Translations under genes and position numbers: made by a program
The notes under the pieces: generated by a model
Database searches by the model: none
Seen by the model: only the letters and a program-made list of their open reading frames with translations
What the model was told of the DNA's origin: nothing
Origin: Actinomycetota bacterium
GTDB lineage: Bacteria > Actinomycetota > Actinomycetes > Streptosporangiales > Streptosporangiaceae
Direction: 5' to 3'
NCBI GenBank assembly: GCA_003140115.1
Contig: PLIQ01000047.1
Coordinates: forward strand, 1 to 35,603
Length of the DNA: 35,603 nt
In this document: positions 7,439 through 16,246 of the stretch, piece after piece
Layout of the letters: the number at the start of each line of letters is the position of its first letter
Numbering within the stretch: position 1 is the stretch's first letter

Positions 7439-8190
7439 CGAGGTCGGTTCGCCTCGCCGCCCGCCAGGCGCTACTTGAGCAGCGCAGCTTCTGGCGCAGC
7501 GCGGAGTACGCCTTGTTCACCTTCGCCTTCCCGCTGATGATCCTGCTGCTCATCGGGGCGGCCAACGTCGGCTCCTACCTGCCCGGCACGCACGTCAAGA
7601 ACACCACGGTGTTCGTGCCCAGCATCCTGGCCTTCGGGGTGATCGTGGCTGCCTACGTCAACCTGGGCTCCAAGGTCGCGGTGCTGCGCCACGATGGCGT
7701 GCTCAAGCGGATCAAGACCACCCCGCTGCCGTCCGCGGCCTACCTCGGCGGCCTGCTGGCCAGCACCGTGGCGACGGTCATCCTCATCACCGCGTGCACG
7801 GGCCTGATCGGCTGGCTGGCCTTCGGCGCCGGCCCGCGCCCCGGCGGCTTGCCGGCGCTGACCATCGGGCTGATCCTGGGCATCGTGTGCTTCGCCACCC
7901 TCGGCCTGGCCATCAGCTCGGTCATCACCAGCGCCGAGTCGGCCGGCCCGATCGCCTACGCGAGCTTCCTGCCCATCGCGATCATCTCCGGCGTCTTCGA
8001 CCCCACCTTCAGCGGCCTGCCGCAGTGGCTCTCCCGCCTGGTGGACGCCTTCCCGGTCAAGGCCCTGGCCCAGCTCATGCAGGGCGGATACACGGTGCGC
8101 CCGTTCCCGGCCTGGGACCTGGTCAACCTCGCCCTGTGGACCGCCATCGGCGCCGGCCTCGTCGCCTGGCGCTTCCGCTGGCACACCTAG
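7435..8190 (+). CDS. ABC-2 type transporter permease
   Basis: A 251-residue integral membrane protein with about six hydrophobic segments, for example FTFAFPLMILLLIGAANVG, FGVIVAAYVNLG, LLASTVATVILITACTGLIG and LTIGLILGIVCFATLGLAI. The pattern, with an N-terminal amphipathic helix, is that of the ABC-2 family (DrrB/YadH). The conserved SGVFDPTFSGLPQWL loop before the last helix is typical. It starts with GTG inside the stop of the ATPase gene (GTGA overlap), so the pair is a single exporter. Its last 68 nt overlap the convergent IclR gene. Confidence 0.9.
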   Translation: MTRSVRLAARQALLEQRSFWRSAEYALFTFAFPLMILLLIGAANVGSYLPGTHVKNTTVFVPSILAFGVIVAAYVNLGSKVAVLRHDGVLKRIKTTPLPSAAYLGGLLASTVATVILITACTGLIGWLAFGAGPRPGGLPALTIGLILGIVCFATLGLAISSVITSAESAGPIAYASFLPIAIISGVFDPTFSGLPQWLSRLVDAFPVKALAQLMQGGYTVRPFPAWDLVNLALWTAIGAGLVAWRFRWHT

Positions 8191-9055
8191 CGGCTAGCTC
8201 GAGCCGCCCCCGCCCGTCAGCCCGGCCGATCTCCCGCCGTAAGTGCTGGCGAGCACGGCCTGCCGAACTGTCGGCGAGCGCCTTCGTCACACCCCGGGCC
8301 GCGGCGGCCACGTGCGGCGCGATCTGGTCCAGCCGCGCCCGCCCGACCGGGCTCGTGACGGACAGGGCGGCGACGACCTGCTGATCAGGCCCGAACACCG
8401 GAGCCCCGGCGCAGATGATGTCGATGCTGGATTCCTGCCGGTCGAACGCCACCTGCCGGGCCGCCACGGTGATCAGTTCGCGCTCCAGCAAAGTAGGCGA
8501 GGTGATGGTGGCGCCCGTGTACCGGGGCAGGCCGTGGTTCATCACGTTGCCGACCACGTCGCGGGACGAAAAGGCCAGGATCGATTTGCCCAGCGACGTA
8601 CAGTGCAGCGGCATCCGGCCGCCTACGCGGGATAGGTCGGTGACCCGGTAGTGGCCGGAGATCTTGTCGATGTACAAGATCTCGAGCCCGTCCATGACGC
8701 CCAGGTGCACGGTCGCGTGCGTGGCCTCGTACAGGTCCTCCAGGAACGGCAGCGCCGCCTCGCGCAGCTCGGTGCGGACCGGGCTCAGGCCCGCGAACTC
8801 GAACATGCGGGTGCCGAGTGAGTACTGGCCCTCGCGGTAGTTCAGCCAGCCGAGCTTGATCATCTGCTGGGCGGTCCGGTGGGCGGTGGACTTCGGCAGG
8901 CCGGTCCGCATCACGATCCCGGACAACGACAGCGTGCGGTGCCGCGGGCTGAACGCGGACAAGAGCGCGTTGGCCCGTTCCAGTACGGACTCGTGCGCAG
9001 TGTCCCGCTCAGTATCCCGCTCACCGGCATGCACGCTTGGAGCATACGCAGACAT
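8123..9055 (-). CDS. IclR family transcriptional regulator
   Basis: A 310-residue regulator. The N-terminal winged helix (residues 23-85) contains ANALLSAFSP, GLPKSTAHRTAQQMIKLGWL and the wing YREGQYSLGTRMFE. The IclR effector domain (about 95-262) shows GGRMPLHCTSLGKSIL, VAFDRQESSIDIICAGAPVF and AALSVTSPVGRA. IclR proteins usually end near residue 255-265. Here 45 more residues follow, rich in arginine (SARRRGRRRWRSTGRG). They are read through a region overlapping the permease gene on the other strand, so the tail may come from a lost stop. It is divergent from the acetaldehyde dehydrogenase gene and probably controls that aromatic lower-pathway and uptake operon, with a ring-cleavage intermediate as effector. 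Confidence 0.9.
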   Translation of the reverse strand: MSAYAPSVHAGERDTERDTAHESVLERANALLSAFSPRHRTLSLSGIVMRTGLPKSTAHRTAQQMIKLGWLNYREGQYSLGTRMFEFAGLSPVRTELREAALPFLEDLYEATHATVHLGVMDGLEILYIDKISGHYRVTDLSRVGGRMPLHCTSLGKSILAFSSRDVVGNVMNHGLPRYTGATITSPTLLERELITVAARQVAFDRQESSIDIICAGAPVFGPDQQVVAALSVTSPVGRARLDQIAPHVAAAARGVTKALADSSAGRARQHLRREIGRADGRGRLELAARCASGSARRRGRRRWRSTGRG

Positions 9056-9079
9056 CCGTTTGAATGGAGCAGGGTTAGT

Positions 9080-9098
9080 TGTTAACGATTCTGTAACA
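9080..9098. promoter_or_regulatory. Dyad in the IclR / acetaldehyde dehydrogenase divergent promoter
   Basis: TGTTA-9 nt-TAACA at 9080-9098 is centred in the 69-nt AT-rich gap between the divergent IclR regulator and the dehydrogenase gene, overlapping a GTTAAC palindrome. TAACAT (9094-9099) could serve as a -10 for the + strand. An IclR-type operator is a reasonable guess from position; the exact site is not proved. Confidence 0.45.
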
Positions 9099-9124
9099 TA
9101 GTGAAGTTGCTGGAGGGACGCACG

Positions 9125-9997
9125 GTGCTGAAAGCGGCGATTGTCGGGTCTGGAAACATCGCCACTGACCTAATGTTCAAGCTGCTGCGGTCGGAGTACA
9201 TCACACCGCGCTGGATGGTCGGCATCGATCCCGACAGCGACGGTCTGAGGCGCGCCGGGCAGCTCGGGCTTGAGACATCCGCCGAAGGCGTTCCCTGGCT
9301 GCTGCGCCAGGACCCGCGGCCAGACCTGGTCTTCGAGGCTACATCGGCCCGCGCGCACGCGGCCAACGCGCCGCTGTACGCCGAGCGCGGGATCACCGCG
9401 ATCGATCTCACCCCCGCGGCCGTGGGCCCGTATGTGGTTCCGCCGGTCAATCTCACCGAGCACATCGGGCAGCCGAACCTGAACATGGTGACCTGCGGCG
9501 GCCAGGCGACCATCCCCATGGTCTACGCGGTCTCCCGGGTCACCCCGGTCCCGTACGCCGAGATTGTCGCCTCGGTGGCGTCGGCCGCGGCGGGGCCGGG
9601 TACCCGCGCCAACATCGACGAGTTCACCCGCACCACCGCTGGGGCGGTGGCCAAGCTGGGCGGCGCCGCGCAGGGCAAGGCGATCATCATCTTGAACCCG
9701 GCCAAGCCGGCGGTGATCATGCGGGACACCATCTTCGTGGCCGTGCCGGACGACGTGGACCGCCAAGCGGTCGTCGATTCGGTGCATGCGATGGAACGCG
9801 AGGTTCAACAGTACGTGCCGGGCTACCGACTGACCGCGGAACCGCAGTTCGACGACGGCCGGGTCGCCATCTTCGTACAGGTCGAGGGCGCGGGCGATTA
9901 CTTCCCGCCGTACGCAGGCAACCTCGACATCATGACCGCCGCGGCCGTCAAGGTCGGCGAGGAGATCGCCAGGCACCAGGCGGCGGAGGCGAACTGA
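9125..9997 (+). CDS. hsaG: Acetaldehyde dehydrogenase (acylating), HsaG/MhpF/DmpF type
   Basis: A 290-residue enzyme that turns acetaldehyde, NAD+ and CoA into acetyl-CoA, usually channelling acetaldehyde from its partner aldolase. The N-terminal Rossmann motif is [11 protein letters not shown]. The catalytic cysteine lies in [14 protein letters not shown] (about residue 124). [31 protein letters not shown] and the C-terminal [15 protein letters not shown] are family hallmarks. GTG 9125 is preferred over the GTG at 9101 because GGAGGG (9112-9117) precedes it by 7 nt. The aldolase partner follows 50 nt downstream. The symbol is by analogy with the steroid cluster; mhpF or dmpF would describe the same activity. 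Confidence 0.9.
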   Translation: MLKAAIVGSGNIATDLMFKLLRSEYITPRWMVGIDPDSDGLRRAGQLGLETSAEGVPWLLRQDPRPDLVFEATSARAHAANAPLYAERGITAIDLTPAAVGPYVVPPVNLTEHIGQPNLNMVTCGGQATIPMVYAVSRVTPVPYAEIVASVASAAAGPGTRANIDEFTRTTAGAVAKLGGAAQGKAIIILNPAKPAVIMRDTIFVAVPDDVDRQAVVDSVHAMEREVQQYVPGYRLTAEPQFDDGRVAIFVQVEGAGDYFPPYAGNLDIMTAAAVKVGEEIARHQAAEAN

Positions 9998-10047
9998 CCA
10001 GTCCGTACGGGAACGCGAACCCGACCAATCTCGGAGGTACCCCACCG

Positions 10048-11115
10048 ATGGCCTACTCTGCTGCGCTTGATGTCCGGATCACCGACAGCTGTCTGCGCGA
10101 CGGCTCGCACGCGATCGGGCACCAATTCACCGAACAACAGGTCCGGTCGATCGTGCGGGCCCTCGACGACGCCCACGTCCCGGTCATCGAGGTGACCCAC
10201 GGCGACGGCCTCGGCGGCTCGTCGTTCAACTACGGCTTCAGCGCTGTCGACGACCAGGTGCTGATCAAGGCGGCCGCGGAGACCGCGCGCGACATCAAGA
10301 TCGCCTGCCTGATCCTGCCGGGCGTCGGCACGATCGACGACATCAGCGCCGCGCGCGACCTGGGGGTGTCCGTTATCAGGGTCGCGACGCACGCGACCGA
10401 GGCGGACATCTCCGCGCAGCACTTCGGCATCGCGCGCGACCTCGGCCTGGAGACGGTCGGCTTCCTGATGATGGCGCACTCGATCCCGCCCGACGAACTC
10501 GCGGTCCAGGCCCGGATCATGGCCGACGCAGGCTGCGAGTGCGTCTACGTGGTCGACTCGGCGGGCGCGCTGATCCTGGACGAGGTGACCGACCGAGTGC
10601 TCGCGGTGCGCGAGGCCGTCGGCCCGGACGTGCAGGTCGGCTTCCACGGCCACCAGAACCTGTCGCTCGCGGTGGCCAACACCATCCTTGCCATCCGGGC
10701 CGGGGCGCTGCAGGTCGACGGCTGCACCCGTGCGTTCGGCGCGGGCGCGGGCAACACGCCGACCGAGGTGCTGGCCGCCGTCTGCGAGCGTCTCGGCATC
10801 AGGACCGGCATCGACGTCTTCGCGCTGGCCGACGCGGCCGAAGACGTCGTGCGGCCGGCCATGGCCAGCGAGCCCGTGGTCGACCGCATGGCCCTGATCA
10901 TGGGTTACGCTGGGGTCTACTCCAGCTTCCTGCGGCACGCCGAACGCGCGGCCGCGCGCTATGGGGTGTCCGGCGCGGACCTGCTCGTCCGCGCGGGCGA
11001 GCGCAAGCTGGTCGGCGGCCAAGAGGACATGCTCATCGGCATCGCGCTGGAACTCGCCGCCGAAAAGGCAGACCGGGAGTCAGTAAACGCAGGCGTGGTT
11101 CACGCCGCTCGCTGA
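10048..11115 (+). CDS. hsaF: 4-hydroxy-2-oxovalerate aldolase, HsaF/MhpE/DmpG type
   Basis: A 355-residue metal-dependent class II aldolase that cleaves 4-hydroxy-2-oxovalerate (or a homologue) to pyruvate and acetaldehyde. It begins with the TIM-barrel motif [18 protein letters not shown], holding the catalytic Arg-Asp and His. The metal ligands sit in [14 protein letters not shown] (two histidines), and [18 protein letters not shown] follows. The C-terminal helical part (from about 280) is the dehydrogenase-binding region in DmpG. GGAGG at 10032-10036 sets ATG 10048. It is paired with the acylating dehydrogenase and completes the lower meta-cleavage pathway. Confidence 0.92.
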   Translation: MAYSAALDVRITDSCLRDGSHAIGHQFTEQQVRSIVRALDDAHVPVIEVTHGDGLGGSSFNYGFSAVDDQVLIKAAAETARDIKIACLILPGVGTIDDISAARDLGVSVIRVATHATEADISAQHFGIARDLGLETVGFLMMAHSIPPDELAVQARIMADAGCECVYVVDSAGALILDEVTDRVLAVREAVGPDVQVGFHGHQNLSLAVANTILAIRAGALQVDGCTRAFGAGAGNTPTEVLAAVCERLGIRTGIDVFALADAAEDVVRPAMASEPVVDRMALIMGYAGVYSSFLRHAERAAARYGVSGADLLVRAGERKLVGGQEDMLIGIALELAAEKADRESVNAGVVHAAR

Positions 11116-11206
11116 CCGCGTGCCAACCAGCGGGATCGTGCGTTGCCCGGCCCCTCGCAGCTAGTCAGACTAACCAGCATTATCCGTAGCAGCAGGGAGC
11201 GGAGTA

Positions 11207-12550
11207 ATGAGACATAGACAACACAAACTAGCGGCGCTAGCGGCGCTGTCCGTTCTGACCCTGGCGGCATGCGGATCGTCAGGGTCCAGTTCAAGCTCCA
11301 CTTCAAACTCTAGCGGCTCGACGAGCAGCGCCACCACCCAGGCTGGCAGTGCGGCGTCGGGCACCTTCGGCACTCTGGGCGCGGTGTGCGGCCCAGGTTC
11401 GGCGACCGGTGCCACGGCTACCGGCGTCACCAACTCCAGTGTCGAGGTGTCGGTCATCGCCGATATCAACGTGCCGGGGGCGCCGGGCCTGCTGCAGCCC
11501 ATGTGGGACAGCGCGACGGCGTTCACCGACTGGTGCAACGCGGCCGGCGGCATAGACGGGCGCAAGGTCATCCTGGACAAGCGCGACTCGCAGGAGACCG
11601 ACTACCTCCCGCAGGTCGAGACGAGCTGCACCGCCGACTTCGCCATGGTCGGCACGATGGGCGTGCTGGACAACACCGGCGTCGCGGCCTGGGAGAAGTG
11701 CGGGATCCCCAACTTCACCGCCTCGACCGTCAGTGAGGCGGCAGCTAACGCATCCCTGATGTATCCGGTCAACCCGCTGCCGGCCGACCAGGAGAACATC
11801 GGCGGCTTCCCGGTCATCTTCCAGCAGTACCCCGGCGTGCAGGATCACATCGGCTCGCTATACGCCGAGGGCGCCGCGGGCGCACGGGAGCAGCACACCT
11901 ACAACGAGGCGATCGCCGCCGACGGCGGCAAGGTCGTCTACACCGCCGAGTACAACTCCACCGGCCAGGTCAACTGGGCACCCTACGTCGAGGCGATGAA
12001 GAACGCCGGCGTGCAGATGCTCTTCCTCAACGACACCATCGCGACTTCGGTGGCGCTGGACCAGGCCATGTCCACCGCCGGCTGGTACCCGAAGGTCCAG
12101 ATCTCGCCGCCGCAGGATTACGACACCAGCTTCCTGACCACTGGCGCGTCGGTGGCGAAGAACTACTACGTCTACATGCCGTCGGAGCCGCTGGAGGCGG
12201 CCAGTGCGGTGCCTGCCGTCGCGCAGTACGAGTCGATCGTGCAAAAGTACGTGCCAACCGCGCACCTGGGCTTCTTCGGCGAGATGGCCTTCTCCTCCTG
12301 GCTGCTGTTCGCCGAGGGGGCCAAGGCCTGCGGTTCGAACCTCACCCGGACCTGCCTGGAGCAGCAGGTAGCCAAGCAGACCACCTGGACCGGCGGCGGC
12401 CTGCAGGGCAGCATCAACCCGGCCTCGAACAAGGCCAGCCAGTGCTTCATCATCATGAAGATCGAGAACAGTAAGTTCGTTCAGGCGATCCCGTCTACGC
12501 TCGGCCAGTTCTACTGCAATCCCGCGAACGTGCCGATCGTGAAGCCGTAG
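11207..12550 (+). CDS. Branched-chain amino acid-type ABC transporter substrate-binding lipoprotein
   Basis: A 447-residue exported lipoprotein. Residues 1-22 form a lipoprotein signal: MRHRQHK, a hydrophobic run, and lipobox LAAC with Cys22. A serine/glycine/threonine-rich linker of about 30 residues follows. The body is a periplasmic-binding protein type I fold as in LivJ-like receptors: VSVIADINVPGAPGLLQ, GIDGRKVILDKRDSQET, GVQMLFLNDTIATSVALDQA. The gene lies between the lower-pathway genes and the permease genes, so the ligand is probably an aromatic acid or related catabolite rather than an amino acid (inference from context). Two cysteine pairs may form disulfides. Confidence 0.9.
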   Translation: MRHRQHKLAALAALSVLTLAACGSSGSSSSSTSNSSGSTSSATTQAGSAASGTFGTLGAVCGPGSATGATATGVTNSSVEVSVIADINVPGAPGLLQPMWDSATAFTDWCNAAGGIDGRKVILDKRDSQETDYLPQVETSCTADFAMVGTMGVLDNTGVAAWEKCGIPNFTASTVSEAAANASLMYPVNPLPADQENIGGFPVIFQQYPGVQDHIGSLYAEGAAGAREQHTYNEAIAADGGKVVYTAEYNSTGQVNWAPYVEAMKNAGVQMLFLNDTIATSVALDQAMSTAGWYPKVQISPPQDYDTSFLTTGASVAKNYYVYMPSEPLEAASAVPAVAQYESIVQKYVPTAHLGFFGEMAFSSWLLFAEGAKACGSNLTRTCLEQQVAKQTTWTGGGLQGSINPASNKASQCFIIMKIENSKFVQAIPSTLGQFYCNPANVPIVKP

Positions 12551-12588
12551 TAGGCAGGCCGGCTGCGGATGCGGCGCGCTAGATCCAG

Positions 12589-12625
12589 CCCGGCCGGGGC
12601 GGCACTGACTGCCGCCCCGGCCGGG
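12589..12625 (+). terminator. Strong intercistronic hairpin (attenuator or mRNA stabiliser)
   Basis: A perfect 16-bp stem (CCCGGCCGGGGCGGCA at 12589-12604 with its complement at 12610-12625) closes a 5-nt loop, between the lipoprotein and permease genes. There is no U-run after it, so full termination is uncertain. Such hairpins commonly protect the upstream message and give more binding protein than permease. Confidence 0.7.
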
Positions 12626-12680
12626 GTCGGCCATCTCAAGAGCCGGGCATCCCTGGCAGGAAGCGGCACCGGTACGCACG

Positions 12681-14753
12681 ATGACTGAGTTCCTCACCTA
12701 CACGATCGGCGGCCTGGTCATCGCCGCCATCTACGCGATTGCCGCCAGCGGCCTGGTGGTTACCTACACCACGTCGGGCGTCTTCAACATCGCGCACGGC
12801 GCGGTGGGCATGTTCGGGGCCTTCGTCTTCTGGCAGCTGCGCTATGGGTGGAACTGGCCGACTCCGGTCGCCCTGGTGGTCGTGATCGGCGTCCTGGCTC
12901 CGCTGTTCGGAATCGCGGTGGAGAAACTCCTGATGCGCAACCTCGCCGATGCCAGCGAGGCCACCAAGCTCGCCGTGACGATCGGCCTGCTGATCGCGCT
13001 TGAGGGCGCCGCGCTGTGGATCTGGAATCCGCAGACGGCCCGCCCGTTCCCGGCCTTTTACGTCAACAACAAGGTTTCGCTGTTCGGCGTCTACGTGACC
13101 TGGACCCAGCTGATCACCCTCGGCACGTTCGTGCTCTGCGTGGCGGTGCTGTGGTTCATCCTGTACCGCACCAGGATCGGCATCGACATGCGGGCCGTGG
13201 TGGACAACCGCGGGCTGCTGATGCTCTTCGGCGGCAACCCGAACCGCGCCTCGCGGCTGAGCTGGGTCCTGGGCTCGTCGCTGGCGGCGGTCGCCGGCAT
13301 CCTCATCGCGCCCACGCTCCAGCTTTCGGTGGCGCCGCTGACTCTCCTGGTCATCAACGCGTACGCGGCCGCCATCATCGGCCGGCTCAGGAGCCTGCCG
13401 TATACCTTCCTGGGCGCCGCGATCATCGGGCTGGGCAGCAGCTACGTCGTCGGCTACCTGCCGGTTTCCAGTGTCGGCTGGCTCCAGAACCTGCCCTTGG
13501 CCGTCCCCATCATCATCTTGTTCGTCGCGCTGCTGCTGCAGCCGCACGAGCGGCTGCGCGGCTACACCGTCCGGCGCAGCCGGGAGTCGTTCCCGGTTCC
13601 GTCCTACCGGCTGGCCCTGGTCGGGGGGGTCGTTCTCATTGCCGTCAGCGCCGCGCTCGGGCCGCTACTGGGTCCCCAGCCGCTGTATTTCGCGAGCATC
13701 GGCCTGGCCCTCGGCGTGATCGGCCTGTCGCTCGTCCCGCTGCTGGGCTGGGCCGGCCAGATCTCACTGTGCCAGATGACCTTCGCCGGCGTCGGCGCGC
13801 TGGCGTTCGCCCACGCCACGGGCGGCGGCAGCGTGCTCGGCCTGGTAGCCGCGTTCGCCGTGGCGGCGGTCATCGGACTGCTGACCGCGCTGCCGGCCAT
13901 CCGGCTGCGCGGTCTGTACCTGGCGCTGGCCACCGCGGCCGTCGCCGAGCTCTTCGACTCGTGGATCTTCGGCCTGCCGTCGGTGACCTTCTTCCATCAC
14001 ACGCTGCCGCTGTTCGAGACCGGCGCGCTGCCGATCGCGCGACTCAGCATCGGCGGCCTCAAGCTGACCAACGACCACGTCTACCTGATCGCGCTGGCCG
14101 TCATCTTCAGCTTGTTCGGGCTGCTGGTGGTGGCCATGCGCCGGTCCAGGTTCGGCCGGTCCCTGATCGCGATGCGGGAGAGCCAGGCGGGCTGCGAGAC
14201 CCTGGGCATGCGCACCACCGCGCTCAAGCTCAGCGTCTTCACCCTGTCGGCCGGCATCGCGGGCATCGGCGGCGTGCTGCTCGCCGGGGTCTACACGCAG
14301 GTGACCCCCACGCAGTTCTCCTTCCTGGACAGCCTGCCGCTGCTGCTGCTGATCATGGCCGGCGGAGCCAGCACGGTCGGCGGCGCGACCTTCGGCGCGC
14401 TGGCCCTTGGCGTCTTCGGCTACCTCGGCACGATCTCGCAGTTCGTCTATCAGATCGCGCAACTGCTGCCCGGCCTGGTCGGCGTCGGCCTGGGCAAGCA
14501 GCCCAACGGTGTGGCCGCCGACATCTCCGCATCACTGGACCGGCTCGCCAGGCGGCTACCCGGGCATCCGGCCAAGTGGCTGGGGCTGAACTCACCGGCC
14601 GCCGTGGTCAGCGCGAGCGGCCCGGTCCGCCCCGGCGACCCCCCGGCCGTGCCAGACGCGGAGGTGCCCGAGGTATCCCTGCCGGACGCGGCCCTGCCGG
14701 ACGCGAACGGAATCGCGAGCGAACCGCCCGTCGACGTGGAGGGGCGGCACTGA
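12681..14753 (+). CDS. Fused LivH-LivM branched-chain-type ABC transporter permease
   Basis: A 690-residue membrane protein in which both permeases of a Liv-type importer are joined. The LivH half (about residues 1-295) has typical segments such as IGGLVIAAIYAIAASGLVV, VFNIAHGAVGMFGAF and IGIDMRAVVDNRGLLMLFG. The LivM half (about 310-620) contains LVPLLGWAGQISLCQMTFAG, AIRLRGLYLALATAA, FGRSLIAMRESQAGCETLGM and the LIMAGGASTVGG loop. A 65-residue acidic/proline tail (PDAEVPEVSLPDAALPDA) follows and is probably cytoplasmic and disordered. The Shine-Dalgarno (AGGAAG at 12658-12663) is rather distant. The stop shares a base with the LivG start. Confidence 0.92.
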   Translation: MTEFLTYTIGGLVIAAIYAIAASGLVVTYTTSGVFNIAHGAVGMFGAFVFWQLRYGWNWPTPVALVVVIGVLAPLFGIAVEKLLMRNLADASEATKLAVTIGLLIALEGAALWIWNPQTARPFPAFYVNNKVSLFGVYVTWTQLITLGTFVLCVAVLWFILYRTRIGIDMRAVVDNRGLLMLFGGNPNRASRLSWVLGSSLAAVAGILIAPTLQLSVAPLTLLVINAYAAAIIGRLRSLPYTFLGAAIIGLGSSYVVGYLPVSSVGWLQNLPLAVPIIILFVALLLQPHERLRGYTVRRSRESFPVPSYRLALVGGVVLIAVSAALGPLLGPQPLYFASIGLALGVIGLSLVPLLGWAGQISLCQMTFAGVGALAFAHATGGGSVLGLVAAFAVAAVIGLLTALPAIRLRGLYLALATAAVAELFDSWIFGLPSVTFFHHTLPLFETGALPIARLSIGGLKLTNDHVYLIALAVIFSLFGLLVVAMRRSRFGRSLIAMRESQAGCETLGMRTTALKLSVFTLSAGIAGIGGVLLAGVYTQVTPTQFSFLDSLPLLLLIMAGGASTVGGATFGALALGVFGYLGTISQFVYQIAQLLPGLVGVGLGKQPNGVAADISASLDRLARRLPGHPAKWLGLNSPAAVVSASGPVRPGDPPAVPDAEVPEVSLPDAALPDANGIASEPPVDVEGRH

Positions 14754-15490
14754 TGGCCCTGTTCGAGGTGTGTGACGTCACCGTCCGCTATGGCGGCGTG
14801 ACCGCCCTGCGCGGCGCCAGCCTCACCGCCGAGCCGCACGGCATCCACGGCCTCATCGGCCCGAACGGCGCCGGCAAGTCGACGCTGTTCAACGTGGCCA
14901 CCGGGCTGGTCGCGCCGTCCAAGGGCCGGGTACTGCTGGAAGGCCAGGACGTGACGCGGCTCAGCCCGCACGGCCGGGCCCGGCGCGGCCTGGCCCGCAC
15001 GTTCCAGCAGCTCGAGCTGTTCGGCGTGCTGACCGTGCACGACAACCTGCTGATCGCGGCCGAACTGCACACACGCCGCCGCGACCAGGGGCGCGATCCG
15101 CGCGGCGCGGTCGCGGCCATGCTGGAGCGGATGAACCTGAGTCCGTTCAGCCAGGCGCGCGCCGACCATCTGCCGACCGGCATTGCCCGCCTGGTCGAGG
15201 TGGCGCGCGCGCTGATGACCCAGCCAAAGGTCCTGCTCCTGGACGAGCCCGCGGCCGGGCTCATCGAGGCCGAGACGGAGGCGCTTGGCCGGCTGCTGCG
15301 TGAGCTGGCCGCTGAGGGTTTGTCGATCATCCTGGTAGAACACGATATGGAGCTGGTCATGCCGGTGTGCTCGACCGTCACGGTGCTCGATCAGGGGCAG
15401 ATCCTGGCCACCGGGACGCCCGCGGAGATCCTTCGTAACCAGGCAGTGGTCGAGGCCTACCTCGGCGCGTCGGCCGGGACCGCGCAGTGA
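14753..15490 (+). CDS. livG: LivG-type ABC transporter ATP-binding protein
   Basis: A 245-residue ATPase of the Liv importer. Walker A is GPNGAGKSTLF and a Q-loop lies in LARTFQQLELFG, the typical LivG sequence. Walker B is VLLLDEPAAGL and the switch histidine is in LVEHDMELVM. The signature is unusual: LPTGIARLVEVARAL in place of LSxGQ; degenerate signatures are met in this subfamily. An open frame extends far upstream in the LivHM gene, but the homology begins at ATG 14753, which shares one base with the permease stop. Works with the LivF-type ATPase downstream. Confidence 0.92.
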   Translation: MALFEVCDVTVRYGGVTALRGASLTAEPHGIHGLIGPNGAGKSTLFNVATGLVAPSKGRVLLEGQDVTRLSPHGRARRGLARTFQQLELFGVLTVHDNLLIAAELHTRRRDQGRDPRGAVAAMLERMNLSPFSQARADHLPTGIARLVEVARALMTQPKVLLLDEPAAGLIEAETEALGRLLRELAAEGLSIILVEHDMELVMPVCSTVTVLDQGQILATGTPAEILRNQAVVEAYLGASAGTAQ

Positions 15491-16209
15491 CCGCCCCGGT
15501 AGATACGCCGGCCCCGATGCTCCAGCTGACCGGCCTGTGCGCCTCCTACGGGGCCATCGAGGTGCTGCACGGTATCGACCTGACCGTGCCGAAGGGCGGC
15601 CTGTTCGCGATGCTCGGGCCGAACGGGGCAGGCAAGTCCACCCTGCTGCGCGTCATCGCGGGCCTGCACGCGGTCGGCGCGGGCACGATCGCCATCGACG
15701 GCCGGGCCGTCTCCGGCAGCCAGCCCTACGTGCTGGCCAGGCACGGCGTCTGCCTGCTGCCCGAGGGGCGCGGCGTGTTCCCCAACCTCACCATCGCCGA
15801 CAACCTCCGGCTGGTGACCCATCTCGGCGCCAGCCTGTCCGATATCGAGGCCCGCGTCTACGAAACCTTCCCCGGGCTGGGCAGCAGGCGCCGGCAGCTC
15901 GCGGGCACGCTGTCCGGCGGCGAGCAGCAGATGCTGGCGCTAGCCCGGGCCGTGGCCACCGAGCCGTCGTTCCTGCTGCTTGACGAGCTGTCGACCGGCC
16001 TGGCGCCGCGCGTCGTCGAGACGCTGTACGCGCACGTGGTAGCCCTGATGGCCAACGGCACCACCGTGCTGGCGGTGGAGCAGTTCGCCCGCACCGTGCT
16101 GGAGATCGCCCACGCCGGGGCGGTCATGGTCACCGGCCGGGTGGTGGCCACCGGCACCCCGGCCGACCTGCACGACGCGCTGGCCGGCCTGTACCTCGGC
16201 GCGGGCTGA
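15487..16209 (+). CDS. livF: LivF-type ABC transporter ATP-binding protein
   Basis: A 240-residue ATPase, second nucleotide-binding subunit of the Liv-type importer. Walker A is GPNGAGKSTLL, the LivF-specific CLLPEGRGVFPNLTIADNL is present, the signature is LSGGEQQMLALARA, and Walker B is FLLLDELSTGLAP (Leu instead of the usual Pro after the catalytic Glu). The switch residue is Gln in LAVEQFA, normal for LivF. It starts with GTG overlapping the LivG stop by 4 nt and ends the operon that begins at the acetaldehyde dehydrogenase, 37 nt from a convergent gene. Confidence 0.92.
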   Translation: MTAPVDTPAPMLQLTGLCASYGAIEVLHGIDLTVPKGGLFAMLGPNGAGKSTLLRVIAGLHAVGAGTIAIDGRAVSGSQPYVLARHGVCLLPEGRGVFPNLTIADNLRLVTHLGASLSDIEARVYETFPGLGSRRRQLAGTLSGGEQQMLALARAVATEPSFLLLDELSTGLAPRVVETLYAHVVALMANGTTVLAVEQFARTVLEIAHAGAVMVTGRVVATGTPADLHDALAGLYLGAG

Positions 16210-16246
16210 TACCTCGGTGCAGGCACAGGCACAGGCGCAAGCGCGG

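Noticed and set aside
13016..14752. Upstream extension of the LivG frame by 579 codons
   Set aside because: It lies in another phase of the LivHM gene, is arginine/proline-rich and has no ABC sequence; the homology starts at ATG 14753.
16210..16246. Short CAGGCA-type tandem repeat between convergent genes
   Set aside because: Three imperfect copies in under 30 nt; too short to argue for a function.
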